Positions 17,217 through 27,402 are shown, counted from the stretch's first letter. The stretch is 64,000 nucleotides of DNA from Aeromicrobium sp. (GCF_023146395.1 NZ_JAGLCD010000008.1:186001-250000); one strand, 5' to 3'. Numbers and translations are program-made. The notes: a model not told the origin generated them from the letters alone.

Positions 17217-18068
17217 TCAGGCGGGTCGGGTGGCCGAGACGAGTCCGTAGCCGAACGTGCCGTCGCGCCAGAACGCCTCGAGGATGTGGCACGACCGGAC
17301 GAACGCCTCGTGTCCGGCCTCGCCGATGAGGTCGACGACGGCAGCCCGGTTCTGCTCGGCATTGGCGAGCCAGCGGTCGAACGTCGGCAGCGTCGCGGCC
17401 GTGAGGTCCTCCCGACGGTCGACGACCAGCCCGTTCGCGGCGGCGAGCTCCTCGTAGTCGTCGAGGGTCGCGAAGTGCGCGTCACCGAAGGCGGTGCGCA
17501 GCACGGCGAAGTCGTCGCGGCGCGCGCGCACCTCCGCGAAGGGGATCTCGCGCCAGCGGACGAGGTCGCACAGGACGAACCGCCCACCCGGACGCAGCAC
17601 CCGGGCGCACTCGCGGACCAGGGCGGCCTTGTCGCGCATCAGGTGCGCGGACTCCAGCGCCCACGAGCGGTCGAACTCCCCGTCGGCGAAGCCGTTGTCG
17701 GTGCCGTCGCGCTGCTCGAAGGTCACCCCCGCGACCCCGGCCTCGGCGGTGCGCTCGCGGGCGGTCTCGACGCCGACGCCGCTCGTGGTGATGCCCACGA
17801 CCTCGACCCCGAACTCGGTGGCGATCGTGCGGGCCGGCGTGCCGGAGCCGCACCCGACGTCCAGCACCCGCAGGGGGCGGCCGTCGGCGCCGAGTTCCGT
17901 GAGGTCGGCACCGTCGATCATGCGACGGGTCAGCGCCGCGGTGGCGACGGCGAGCGGCTCCGAGCCCTCGTCGAAGACCCCGTAGTGCAGCTCGTCGCCC
18001 AGCAGGAGCTGCCAGGCGGCGGTCACGCGGTCGTAGTGCGACTGCGGGTCGTAGGCGTCGGTGCTCAT
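17217..18068 (-). CDS. Class I SAM-dependent methyltransferase (Methyltransf_11)
   Basis: 283 residues from ATG 18068, which overlaps the upstream stop as ATGA; GGGAGGA precedes it. Motif I RVLDVGCGSGTPARTIA is intact, then VVGITTSGVGVETA, and LRPGGRFVLCDLV as post-motif. The layout resembles sterol and small-molecule C- or O-methyltransferases that use a GITxS loop, so the target may be a small acyl or polyketide-like intermediate rather than a sugar. This fits its place between the acetyltransferase and the ACP. A 151-base gap separates it from the ACP gene; nothing recognisable is in the gap. Confidence 0.85.
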   Translation of the reverse strand: MSTDAYDPQSHYDRVTAAWQLLLGDELHYGVFDEGSEPLAVATAALTRRMIDGADLTELGADGRPLRVLDVGCGSGTPARTIATEFGVEVVGITTSGVGVETARERTAEAGVAGVTFEQRDGTDNGFADGEFDRSWALESAHLMRDKAALVRECARVLRPGGRFVLCDLVRWREIPFAEVRARRDDFAVLRTAFGDAHFATLDDYEELAAANGLVVDRREDLTAATLPTFDRWLANAEQNRAAVVDLIGEAGHEAFVRSCHILEAFWRDGTFGYGLVSATRPA

Positions 18069-18631
18069 GCGTCCTCCCTGGTGCCGACGCGACGCGCCGG
18101 CGAGCCCATCACGACGGCGCCCTCGGGCACGTCGGAGAGCACGACGGAGTTCGCACCGATCATGGCGCCGCGACCGATCGTGACCCCGCCCACGAGGACC
18201 GCATTGGCGCCGATGAGCACGCCGTCCCCGATCGTGGCGAACTCCTGCACCCGGCCGGGCTTGTCGTCGTAGTACCGCGCGGCGCACGTGACGCCGCCGG
18301 CGAAGGTCACGTCGTCGCCGATGACCAGGCCGAAGCCGATCGTGACGCCGACGGGATGGGCGAGCATGAAGCCGGTGCCGACCTTCATGCCCGCACCGAA
18401 GTCGGCGCCCACGAGGACGTTGCCGAGGGTGCGGAGCTGGTCGGCGAGCCGGCCGTGCCCCTTCTCGAAGAGCCGCTGCTGGGCGCGCAGGATCAACGAG
18501 GCCAGAAGGCCGGGCACGCTCGGGACCCGCACCAACACCTTCAGCCAGCTCGGCTCGGAACCGGGCCGGTACCGCGCGAAGTCGGAGAACACCAGCTCGC
18601 GGAATCCCGGCTGGTCGGGGGCGTTCGTCAC
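18065..18631 (-). CDS. Serine acetyltransferase-like hexapeptide (LbH) acyltransferase
   Basis: 188 residues from GTG 18631. The start is supported by TAGCGT (18639-18644, reverse strand) seven nt upstream. The C-terminal half is a left-handed beta-helix of imperfect hexapeptides: VGTGFMLAHPVGVTIG contains the catalytic His of CysE-type enzymes, and IGDGVLIGANAVLVGGVTIG and IGANSVVL follow. The N-terminal region is too short for a full CysE helical domain and serine is an unlikely substrate here. Probably O-acetylates a sugar or other polysaccharide component. First gene of the group ending at 14705. Confidence 0.85.
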   Translation of the reverse strand: MTNAPDQPGFRELVFSDFARYRPGSEPSWLKVLVRVPSVPGLLASLILRAQQRLFEKGHGRLADQLRTLGNVLVGADFGAGMKVGTGFMLAHPVGVTIGFGLVIGDDVTFAGGVTCAARYYDDKPGRVQEFATIGDGVLIGANAVLVGGVTIGRGAMIGANSVVLSDVPEGAVVMGSPARRVGTREDA

Positions 18632-18684
18632 GCGGGGAACGCTACTACAGCCGGGCGGCCCGGAAGCCGGTTCCGCGACACTGC

Positions 18685-19407
18685 TCAGGCCGGGGCATCG
18701 GTCCGGACGAAGACTCCGTCGATCTGCAGGATCTCGCCCGTCGGGGCGGCGTACCCCTGCTCGATCCCGACCATGCGGAAGCCGTGGTCGTACGCCCAGG
18801 AGATCGCCTCGTCGATCAGCATGCCGCCGTCGTAGAGCGGCACGAGCGACAGCTCGAGCTGCAGGCCGAGCACCGCCTCGACCGTGGCCTGGCCGCCGGC
18901 GAGGACTTCGCGCTCGAAGCCCTGCGTGTCGATCTTGAGGAACGGACGCCGACCGGCCAGCAGCGGTACCGCCTCGTCGTCGAGCGTCGAGATCGTGATG
19001 GTCTCCTCGCCGACGTAGGTGACCTGCGGCGCGGCGTCGATGTGCGCGTCGAGCATCGGCAGCAGCGAGCTGCTGAAGCCGTTGGAGGCGATGTTGATCG
19101 TGGCCGAGCCGGCCTCGGCACCGAGGCCGAGTTGGCGAGCCGTCCAGCGGGGGTCGGCGGCCACGACGCCGCGGAGCCGTTCGAACGTGGCCGCGATGGG
19201 CTCGAACGACACGATCTCGCCGGTGTAGCCGAAGGACCGCAGGCTCGTGCCGTACCCGCCGTCGGCGGCACCGACGTCGAGCACGAGGTCGATCCCGTGG
19301 CGCGCGAGCACCGACTGACGGCGGGTCGAGGAGTGGCGGTGCACCTCGAAGCCGCGGCGAGCGACCGCACCGAGTCCCGCGTGCAGCACCCGGTTGCGCA
19401 GGCTCAT
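18685..19407 (-). CDS. FkbM-family methyltransferase
   Basis: 240 residues from ATG 19407, overlapping the glycosyltransferase stop as ATGA. Motif I is LVLDVGAADGGYGTSLR, then VSFEPI, and the FkbM signature FLKIDTQGFEREVLAG. It ends in EILQIDGVFVRTDAPA, a common FkbM tail. It is translationally coupled to the glycosyltransferase at 19404-20591, suggesting it methylates the residue added by that enzyme. Transcribed from upstream of 20591. Confidence 0.92.
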   Translation of the reverse strand: MSLRNRVLHAGLGAVARRGFEVHRHSSTRRQSVLARHGIDLVLDVGAADGGYGTSLRSFGYTGEIVSFEPIAATFERLRGVVAADPRWTARQLGLGAEAGSATINIASNGFSSSLLPMLDAHIDAAPQVTYVGEETITISTLDDEAVPLLAGRRPFLKIDTQGFEREVLAGGQATVEAVLGLQLELSLVPLYDGGMLIDEAISWAYDHGFRMVGIEQGYAAPTGEILQIDGVFVRTDAPA

Positions 19408-20591
19408 CGCGTGGCTCCTGCCGTCATGGCCGAACGGCGGTCGAAGGGGCGTCCCTCGGCGTCGACGCCGAGCAAGGTCATGGCGAACTCCTCGGCGGTG
19501 ACCTCCGAGAGGTGGTCGTCGGCGCGGACCACCTCACCGGCCACGACCCGGCGCATCGCGTCGCCGATCGAGGCCGCATCGAGCTCGCAGGCGATACCGG
19601 TGCCGGTCGCCTCGACCTCCCGGGCCCGGACCCGCGACCCGGCCGTCACGACCGGCACACCCGCGGCCTGGGCCTTGCCCATGATGCCGCTCGGGCCGTT
19701 GTTGGTCAGGGCGAGCGGGACCACGTCGACCGCCGCGACGAAGCGGTCGAGCACCTCGTTGTCGAGGAACTCGTCGCGCAGGAAGACCCGCGCGCGGTCG
19801 GACTCGTCGAGGCCGTCCGCCCACGCCCGGACCTCGTCGTCGAACCCGCCTGCGACGACGAGCATCGCGTCGAGTCCGGCAGCGTCGATCGCCTCGAGGA
19901 TCAAGGGCGGGTTCTTGCGGGCGTCGACCGCGCCGAAGATGCCGACGAGCAGGCGGTCGGCGGGCAGGCCGAGCTCGGCGCGGTGCGACGCACGGTCGCG
20001 GGAGTGCGCCGAGCTGTAGTGCGGGTCGCGCACGCGCTTGACGATCCAGCCGGTCGAGGTGTCCTCGCGGCCGCTGAAGCCGACCGCGCGGTGCAGGGTG
20101 CGGGCGGCCATCGCCATGAGGGCCAGAACTGCCTTCGGCCCGCGCAGCCGCCAGCCCGTCAGGTCGGTCAGCGCCAGCCGCGCCGGGTAGCGGGTCAACA
20201 TGAAGATCACGCGCGGCCGCGAGGCGAGGCCGCGCAGCTGCTGGGGAGCGACGGCCCACCAGCGCTTCAGAGCCTGGTCGCCGTCCATCAGCACGACGCG
20301 CGAGACGTCCGCGCCGTCGACGCCGTCGCGGCACCAATTCGCGGCCGCGGCCGCCATGTCGCGGGTCGGCGGCACCTTGAGGTCGAAGGCCTCCACGACC
20401 GTCAGGTCGCCGCGCTGGAGATGACCGCCCAGGTAGACGTCGAGGGCGGGGCTCTCGATCCCGGCGCGGCTCGTGAGCATCACGACGGGCCCGAAGCGGT
20501 GGGCCAGGTCGGTCACGGCGCCCACGGCCTGGAAGTGGTGGCCACCGGGGTCGGGCTCGACGATCACGGTCGCCGTCCGGTCGTTCGACAT
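19404..20591 (-). CDS. Glycosyltransferase (GT-B fold, family 4-like)
   Basis: 395 residues from ATG 20591 with GGAGACCG directly before it; the frame stays open upstream but lacks another good start. The N-terminal half opens VIVEPDPGGHHFQAVGAV, a donor/acceptor loop style found in several actinobacterial glycosyltransferases. The C-terminal half has LVGIFGAVDARKNPPLILEA and, later, LALTNNGPSGIMGKAQAAG, which correspond to the nucleotide-sugar binding and E-x7-E regions of GT4 (with Ser-Gly-Ile-Met in place of the first Glu). Sugar specificity unknown. Confidence 0.75.
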   Translation of the reverse strand: MSNDRTATVIVEPDPGGHHFQAVGAVTDLAHRFGPVVMLTSRAGIESPALDVYLGGHLQRGDLTVVEAFDLKVPPTRDMAAAAANWCRDGVDGADVSRVVLMDGDQALKRWWAVAPQQLRGLASRPRVIFMLTRYPARLALTDLTGWRLRGPKAVLALMAMAARTLHRAVGFSGREDTSTGWIVKRVRDPHYSSAHSRDRASHRAELGLPADRLLVGIFGAVDARKNPPLILEAIDAAGLDAMLVVAGGFDDEVRAWADGLDESDRARVFLRDEFLDNEVLDRFVAAVDVVPLALTNNGPSGIMGKAQAAGVPVVTAGSRVRAREVEATGTGIACELDAASIGDAMRRVVAGEVVRADDHLSEVTAEEFAMTLLGVDAEGRPFDRRSAMTAGATR

Positions 20592-20795
20592 CGGTCTCCT
20601 CGGAAGGTCGCCGTGGCGGCTCGCCCACGGTCGGCACACCCTACCAACGGGAGACCGCCCGTCAGGGTCGTTCCGCCCGCTTCGTGACGCCTTCCACGCT
20701 GGCCGGGTCACGGGTGAAGATGCTCACGCGGAACCCCGGGAGATGTCGTGGCGATTGCCACCTGCCGGCCCGTCGCACGGACTAGTCTTCCTCCC

Positions 20796-21449
20796 GTGCA
20801 TCCCGCCATTCGCGCCGTCGTGCGCCCGCCCGTCCTTGCGGTCAACACGCCGATCGCCCGCCGTCGCGCCAAGTCCGCGTTCGCGAGCGCGCCGCGCCCG
20901 TTCAAGCTCGAGATCGGCGGCCTGGTGCCCCGGGAGGACTGGGTCGTCACGAACGTCAGCGCCGTGACGCGCAACTTCCTCGACGCCACCGCTCCGTGGC
21001 CGCTCGAGGACGGCTCCCTGTCGCACGTCTACTCCGACAACGTGGTCGAGCACATCACGCTCCAGGGCGCCCAGGTGCTGTTCGCCGAGGCGTACCGCTG
21101 CCTCCAGCCCGGTGGCGCGATCCGCATGGTCACGCCCGACCTGCGCGCTCACGTCGACAAGTACTTGGCGGGCGTCGCCCCCAAGGGCGACCCGAGCGCC
21201 AAGGTCTACGAGCAGATCGGCCTGACGGTCGAGCACCCCATCGACTGGGTCCGCATCCCGATCGCCGAGTTCGGCCACCACCACGGCTACCTGTGGGACT
21301 TCGAGACGATGGCCGCCGAGCTCACCCGCGCGGGCTTCAGCGACGTCACACGCTACGAGCACGGCGAGAGCGACCGCCCCGAGCTGGCGGGCATCGACAT
21401 GCGCGCCGACGAGGGCGGGGTGCAGCTGGTCGTCGAGGCGACCCGCTGA
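20796..21449 (+). CDS. Predicted SAM-dependent methyltransferase
   Basis: 217 residues from GTG 20796, with TAGTCT at 20783-20788 seven nt upstream. Lacks a canonical glycine-rich motif I. LEDGSLSHVYSDNVVEHIT and RCLQPGGAIRMVTPDL match the short predicted methyltransferases that accompany glycosyltransferases in capsule loci. It is followed 19 nt later by the GT4 gene at 21469, so both probably share a transcript. Whether it binds SAM is uncertain. Confidence 0.75.
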   Translation: MHPAIRAVVRPPVLAVNTPIARRRAKSAFASAPRPFKLEIGGLVPREDWVVTNVSAVTRNFLDATAPWPLEDGSLSHVYSDNVVEHITLQGAQVLFAEAYRCLQPGGAIRMVTPDLRAHVDKYLAGVAPKGDPSAKVYEQIGLTVEHPIDWVRIPIAEFGHHHGYLWDFETMAAELTRAGFSDVTRYEHGESDRPELAGIDMRADEGGVQLVVEATR

Positions 21450-21468
21450 CCCGTACGCCGAGCACCTG

Positions 21469-22575
21469 ATGACACCTGCACCGGCCCGGTCCTTGCGCGT
21501 CGCCGTCCTGGCGTCCGGATGGGCCGGATTCAACGACGCCGCCTGCCGCGAGCTCGCCTCGCGCGGGGTCGAGCTGCTGGTCGTGACCCCGAGCACCGCC
21601 CCCGACACCGACTACGCCGACCTCGGCTTCGGCGAGTACGCCCAGGTGCACCTGTGGCACGGGGCTCCCGCCGACGGCGAGGTCAGGGAGGTCGTGCGGG
21701 CGTTCGCGCCCGACGCGGTGCTGATGCACTCGTGGCACTTCGGCCCCTACCGCGAGGCTGTGAGAGCGCTGCCCGCCGGCACGCTGCGGGTCTGCTGGAT
21801 GGACAACGTCTGGCGCAACGTCGCCAAGCAGTGGGTCGGCCGCGTCGTGGCCCCGTGGTGGGTGCAGTCGATCTTCGACTGTGTCATGGTGCCGAGCGAC
21901 CGCACGGAGTTCTTCGCGCGGCGGCTCGGCTTCGGCGAGGACCAGGTCATCCGCGGGTCGCTGGCGGCCGACACGAGCGTGTTCGGGTCGGAGCCGCGCA
22001 CCGGCGAGGAGATCGCGGGCCACCGCGCGTTCCTGGCGTGCCAGCGGCTGGTGCACCACAAGGGCGCCGACGTCCTGGCCGACGCCTACCGGCGCTACCG
22101 CGCCGCGAGCACCGACCCGTGGGACCTGGCGGTCGCGGGCCTCGGCCCCCTCGCGTCCGACTTCGAGGGCATCGACGGCGTGCGCATGCTGGGGTTCCAG
22201 CAGCCGGGCGAGCTGGCCACACTGATGCGGTCGAGCTCGGCCTTCGTGCTCCCGTCGCGCATCGACCCGTACGGCGTGGCCCTGCACGAGGCGGCGGTCA
22301 GCGGCCTGCCTCTCATCACGACCTACCAGGTCGGCGCGGCCCCGTCGTTCGTGCAGGACGGCCAGAACGGCTGGACCGTCGCGAGCGGCGACGCCGCCGC
22401 GCTCGCCGCTTCGATGGGCCACATGGCGGCGCTGGCCGACGACCCGGCGGGCGTCGCCCGTCTTGGCGAGATGTCGGACCTCAGCCGCGCGCTCGGCAGC
22501 CGTACCAGCTCGGTCGGATGGGCCCGCAACCTGCACGAGCAGCTCACCTGGCGCCTTGAGGCCCTGCGCTCCTAG
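21469..22575 (+). CDS. Glycosyltransferase family 4
   Basis: 368 residues from ATG 21469. GT-B fold: N-terminal LRVAVLASGWAGFNDAACRE, linker, then FLACQRLVHHKGADVLADA and, near residue 265, RIDPYGVALHEAAVSGLPLI, where the two acidic residues of the E-x7-E motif are Asp and Glu. This is typical of GT4 retaining transferases. It overlaps the convergent glycosyltransferase 22572-23603 by four bases at their 3' ends. Probably adds one sugar of the repeat unit at the cytoplasmic face. Confidence 0.9.
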   Translation: MTPAPARSLRVAVLASGWAGFNDAACRELASRGVELLVVTPSTAPDTDYADLGFGEYAQVHLWHGAPADGEVREVVRAFAPDAVLMHSWHFGPYREAVRALPAGTLRVCWMDNVWRNVAKQWVGRVVAPWWVQSIFDCVMVPSDRTEFFARRLGFGEDQVIRGSLAADTSVFGSEPRTGEEIAGHRAFLACQRLVHHKGADVLADAYRRYRAASTDPWDLAVAGLGPLASDFEGIDGVRMLGFQQPGELATLMRSSSAFVLPSRIDPYGVALHEAAVSGLPLITTYQVGAAPSFVQDGQNGWTVASGDAAALAASMGHMAALADDPAGVARLGEMSDLSRALGSRTSSVGWARNLHEQLTWRLEALRS

Positions 22576-23603
22576 CCCGCCAGATGGGCCACGAGCTCGG
22601 CCAACCCGGTCTGCGCCTCGGCGCGGCGTCGGGCGTAGCGATCGGCCGCGTCGGTGCGGCCGCGACGCGCGCCCGCATGCTCCGCTACCACGGTCGGCAG
22701 GTCGCCGTCGCGCGGCACGGCGAACCCCGTCGCCACGAGCTCGCCCACGCAGCCCGTGTCGAAGCCGACCGTCTCGACCCCGTGCCGCATCGCGTCGAGC
22801 ACGACCAGCGGCTCGGCCTCGTTGCGGTAGCGGCTCGGGAACACGAACAGGTCGATCCGTTCGTAGACCTCGCTGACGCGGTCGGCGTCGATGCGGCCGA
22901 GCACCTCGAGGGCGTCCCCGAGGTCGCGTCGGCCCTGCTCCACGAGCAGCTCCGCGTCCGAGTCCGCGCACGGACCGGCGAGGACCAAGGTCGCGTCGAC
23001 CCCGGCGCTCCGGAGCCGACGGGCCGACTCGATCACCAGGTCAAGGCCCTTGTCGCGCGAGAGGTTGCTGAGGTGACCGAGCACCAGCGGGCCCGACACG
23101 TCGCGGGGGGCCGCGACCGGGTCGCCCAGCAGCGCGGCGTTGGACACGACCCGGACGTCCGTGGCGGCGGGGTAGGACGCGCGCATCGCCTGCGCCATCG
23201 TCGCGCCGAGCACCACGTGCCGGAGCCGTCCACCGCCGATCCGGCACAGCGCCGCCATCGCGGTCGACCGCTCGTGAAGGTAGCTGAAGTTGTGGTGGTG
23301 GAACACGATCCGTTGGCGGCGCGCGCGGGCCAGCAGCACGACAACTGCCTGGTACCAGAGCAGCTCGCCGCCAGCACCACCGACGTAGACCGAACCGCCG
23401 CGGCCGAGCGCGAGGCTCGCGAGCCCGCGCAGCATCCGGCCGAGCCGGGCCGCGGCCCGCACCCCGTCGTTGGAGTCGAACTTCCGGACCCGCACGTCGG
23501 GCTCGGCCGCGACCAGGTCCGCCACCAGACGCGTGACCCGCGAGGCTCCGTGCACGGGCGGCGGCAGCGGTCCGAAGACACGCACGACTCGGCGGGAGGG
23601 CAC
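22572..23603 (-). CDS. Glycosyltransferase family 4
   Basis: 343 residues from GTG 23603. TAGGAT (23610-23615, reverse strand) is six nt upstream, so likely leaderless. N-terminal VFGPLPPPVHGASRVT is a common opening of GT4 enzymes in exopolysaccharide loci. LVLGHLSNLSRDKGLDLVIE and FPSRYRNEAEPLVVLDAMRH (E-x7-E style acidic pair) give the C-terminal nucleotide-sugar domain. Acceptor unknown. Confidence 0.9.
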   Translation of the reverse strand: MPSRRVVRVFGPLPPPVHGASRVTRLVADLVAAEPDVRVRKFDSNDGVRAAARLGRMLRGLASLALGRGGSVYVGGAGGELLWYQAVVVLLARARRQRIVFHHHNFSYLHERSTAMAALCRIGGGRLRHVVLGATMAQAMRASYPAATDVRVVSNAALLGDPVAAPRDVSGPLVLGHLSNLSRDKGLDLVIESARRLRSAGVDATLVLAGPCADSDAELLVEQGRRDLGDALEVLGRIDADRVSEVYERIDLFVFPSRYRNEAEPLVVLDAMRHGVETVGFDTGCVGELVATGFAVPRDGDLPTVVAEHAGARRGRTDAADRYARRRAEAQTGLAELVAHLAG

Positions 23604-23631
23604 GCCGCGATCCTAGGTGGTCGGGAGCAGC

Positions 23632-24303
23632 TCAGTCGCGGACGTAGATGTAGTTGAGGCCCTCGATCTGCAGCAGCCGGTAGCCGGCACGCTGCAGGAG
23701 CCGGGTCGAGGACAGGACCCGGCGGACCCGGTGGTCGTCGTACTCGATGCAGAGCACGTGCGGTCGCACACCGTCGGCGATCATCTGCTCGAGCACGGCG
23801 TGCTCGGCACCCTCGATGTCGAGCTTCAGGAGGCCCGCCTCGCTCTCTCCGGCGTGCTCGATGAGCGACCGGACGGTCATGACGGGGAACTTCTGCATCG
23901 CGACCGTTCCGGTGCTGGCCGAGACGTTGCCGCCGATCGCCCACGACTCGGTCCAGGTCTCGTCCTGGGCGAACTCGAGCTCCCCGTCCTCGGACCAGAC
24001 ACCGACCGGGAAGAAGCTCAGTCCCGGGTGCTCGCGGGTCACGTACTCGACGGCCGCCGGGGTGGGATCCGCGGTGTACACCGTGTAGCCCAGCCGCTGC
24101 AGCTCCAGGTCGAACGTCACATCCGTGCCGGCCCCGACGCAGAACGCCGGCCCCCGCGACGGGTCGACCTCCGGGATCCACCAACCGCCGTAGAACGTGC
24201 CGAAGCGGAGCATGTCCGCCGGGCGCTCGGGCCGCAGCCAGGACTCCAGCGCGAAGATCGTGAGCTTGATCCGTGCCTTCAGCACGAATGTCCGCAGTGC
24301 CAT
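23632..24303 (-). CDS. FkbM-family methyltransferase
   Basis: 223 residues from ATG 24303. Motif I is altered (AFCVGAGTDVTFDLELQ, Gly-Ala-Gly retained). The FkbM signature LLKLDIEGAEHAVLEQM is intact, and the tail QIEGLNYIYVRD is typical. It includes WWIPEVDPSRGP, which positions an acceptor in related enzymes. Last methyltransferase of the polysaccharide locus on this side. A TAGAGT hexamer near 24350 may be its -10 with a leader of roughly 40 nt. Confidence 0.85.
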   Translation of the reverse strand: MALRTFVLKARIKLTIFALESWLRPERPADMLRFGTFYGGWWIPEVDPSRGPAFCVGAGTDVTFDLELQRLGYTVYTADPTPAAVEYVTREHPGLSFFPVGVWSEDGELEFAQDETWTESWAIGGNVSASTGTVAMQKFPVMTVRSLIEHAGESEAGLLKLDIEGAEHAVLEQMIADGVRPHVLCIEYDDHRVRRVLSSTRLLQRAGYRLLQIEGLNYIYVRD

Positions 24304-24410
24304 CGTGGTTCCCCGTCGGTGCGGTTCGGGTCCAGCTCGTCGCGGCGACTCTAGCGGGGTGCCACCCCGCCGCGCACTGGCCTGACCGAGATGCGGGAGC
24401 CCCGACCTAG

Positions 24411-25877
<1,467 letters not shown>

Positions 25878-25988
25878 CGGGCACGCGACACGGCCGGTGT
25901 GACGGCGGAACCTTCAGCGGCCCGCATCGTTGATCGACCTGACCTGCCTCACGCCGAGGACGGGGTCGCTCCGACCAGAGGATCCGCT

Positions 25989-26801
25989 GTGACCCACGAA
26001 CCGCAGAACGTCGTCGCCACGCAGAACTCCGCTCACGGCGAGGGCCATGACTACGTCAAGGGCTCGCCCCACCTGCGCCACCCCCAGCTCCGCACCATGA
26101 TCGCCGACCAGCTGGCCGCGCTCGTGGGCGAGACGATCGCCCGCAAGGGCTCGTGCCACGTGCTCGAGGTCGGCGCTGGTCACGGTACGTTCTCGAGCTT
26201 CCTCCTGCACGCAGGCGCCCGCGTGACGGTGACGGAGGCGAGCGAGGCCAGCGCCGCGACACTCACCGAGAAGTTCGCCGGCCGCGACGACGTCGAAGTC
26301 TTCTTCGACAGCACCGGCGGCGACATCTTCGAGCGCGACGACCAGTTCGACGGGATCGTGTGCGCCGCCCTCCTGCACCACATCCCCGACTACGTGACGT
26401 TCGTCAGCGACCTCACCGAGTTGATCGAGCCCGGAGGTTTCTTCTACTCGGCGCAGGACCCGACCTACTACCCACGCCGCAACCGCCGCACGCACGTCGC
26501 CCAGCGCGGGACGTACTTCCTCTGGCGCCTCGGCCAGGGCAACTACCGGCGCGGGCTCGCGACGCGGATCCGGCGGGTCAAGGGCGAGTGGACCGAGACC
26601 GAGGCCTCCGACCTCGTGGAGTACCACGTGGTCCGCGACGGGGTCGACGAGCAGGCGCTCGTCACCGAGCTCGAGCAGCACTTCGACGAGGTCGAGCTGT
26701 TCACGTACTGGTCGACGCAGAGCCCCTTCTTCCAGGGGGCTCTGGCCCGGATGAAGCTGCCCTCCGAGTTCGGCCTGATCGCCCGCCGCCTCCGCTCCTG
26801 A
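25989..26801 (+). CDS. Class I SAM-dependent methyltransferase
   Basis: 270 residues from GTG 25989, chosen because AGAGGAT lies about 8 nt upstream; an in-frame GTG at 25899 would add 30 residues. Motif I VLEVGAGHGTFSSFLL, VTVTEASE, ALLHHIPDY and LIEPGGFFYSAQDP are clear class I features. The C-terminal third (residues ~160-270) is long, with many aromatic residues, as in glycan- or lipid-modifying relatives. It follows guaB1 by 111 bases and precedes the bioQ gene, so its pathway is not shown by context. Confidence 0.8.
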   Translation: MTHEPQNVVATQNSAHGEGHDYVKGSPHLRHPQLRTMIADQLAALVGETIARKGSCHVLEVGAGHGTFSSFLLHAGARVTVTEASEASAATLTEKFAGRDDVEVFFDSTGGDIFERDDQFDGIVCAALLHHIPDYVTFVSDLTELIEPGGFFYSAQDPTYYPRRNRRTHVAQRGTYFLWRLGQGNYRRGLATRIRRVKGEWTETEASDLVEYHVVRDGVDEQALVTELEQHFDEVELFTYWSTQSPFFQGALARMKLPSEFGLIARRLRS

Positions 26802-26830
26802 TCCCGGATTCCGCCGAGTCGGCAAGAGCC

Positions 26831-27313
26831 TCAGCGGAGGATGAGGGCGAGGCCTCGGGCGAAGGAGCCGTCGAGGTCGGGGTCGAGGGCGATCGCACCG
26901 ACGGTGGCGGCCTGGCGGTGGAGCTGGGTCGACTGGGTGTGGCCCACGACGTAGATCAGCAGCGTGCGGGCGAGGTCGAGGCCGACCCGCTCGGCCAGCG
27001 CCTCCTCGAACGTCGAGACCTCCAGCCGGAAGGCCGAGGCGGTCGCGACGACCTCGGCACCGTCGCGGATCGCGAGCATCGCACGGCGCAGCTGGTGCAG
27101 GGAGCCGGCGACGTCATCCGTCACCGCGACGCCGGCGACGATGCGGGCCGCCATGAGCGACAGCAGCGTCTGCTTGTTCGCGACGTGGTGGTAGAGCGCG
27201 CTCGGCTGGACCCCGAGGGACCCGGCGACGCGACGCATCGAGCAGAACTCGAGGCCGTACTCGTCGAGCACGCGCAGGGCTCCGTCGACGACGTCGTCGA
27301 GCGTGTTCGCCAT
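26831..27313 (-). CDS. bioQ: TetR-family repressor, BioQ-like
   Basis: 160 residues, ATG 27313 with GGAGA upstream. The N-terminal helix-turn-helix has ALRVLDEYGLEFCSMRRVAG followed by LGVQPSALYHHVANKQTLL, the TetR DNA-binding pattern. Short for the family (about 190-200 residues), with a compact ligand domain. It is divergent from bioYMN, and the shared region carries two TGAAC-N3-GTTCA-type palindromes, the operator of BioQ regulators of biotin genes in actinobacteria. TAGTGT (27359-27364, reverse strand) is its likely -10, next to the first operator, so it probably represses itself too. Confidence 0.82.
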   Translation of the reverse strand: MANTLDDVVDGALRVLDEYGLEFCSMRRVAGSLGVQPSALYHHVANKQTLLSLMAARIVAGVAVTDDVAGSLHQLRRAMLAIRDGAEVVATASAFRLEVSTFEEALAERVGLDLARTLLIYVVGHTQSTQLHRQAATVGAIALDPDLDGSFARGLALILR

Positions 27314-27365
27314 GAGTCTCCTCGGTGCCGGACTGGCACCGGTCGGCGCCGCTGTGCCACACTAC

Positions 27366-27393
27366 CGAACACCGTTCAGGTGAACACCGTTCA
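27366..27393. promoter_or_regulatory. Tandem BioQ operators
   Basis: CGAACACCGTTCA (27366-27378) and TGAACACCGTTCA (27381-27393) match the BioQ consensus TGAACN3GTTCA, the second perfectly and the first with one outer mismatch. Centres are 15 bases apart. The second ends next to the AGGAGA ribosome site of bioY, so bound repressor would cover the transcription start of bioYMN and the -10 of bioQ. Confidence 0.85.
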
Positions 27394-27402
27394 GGAGACC
27401 CC

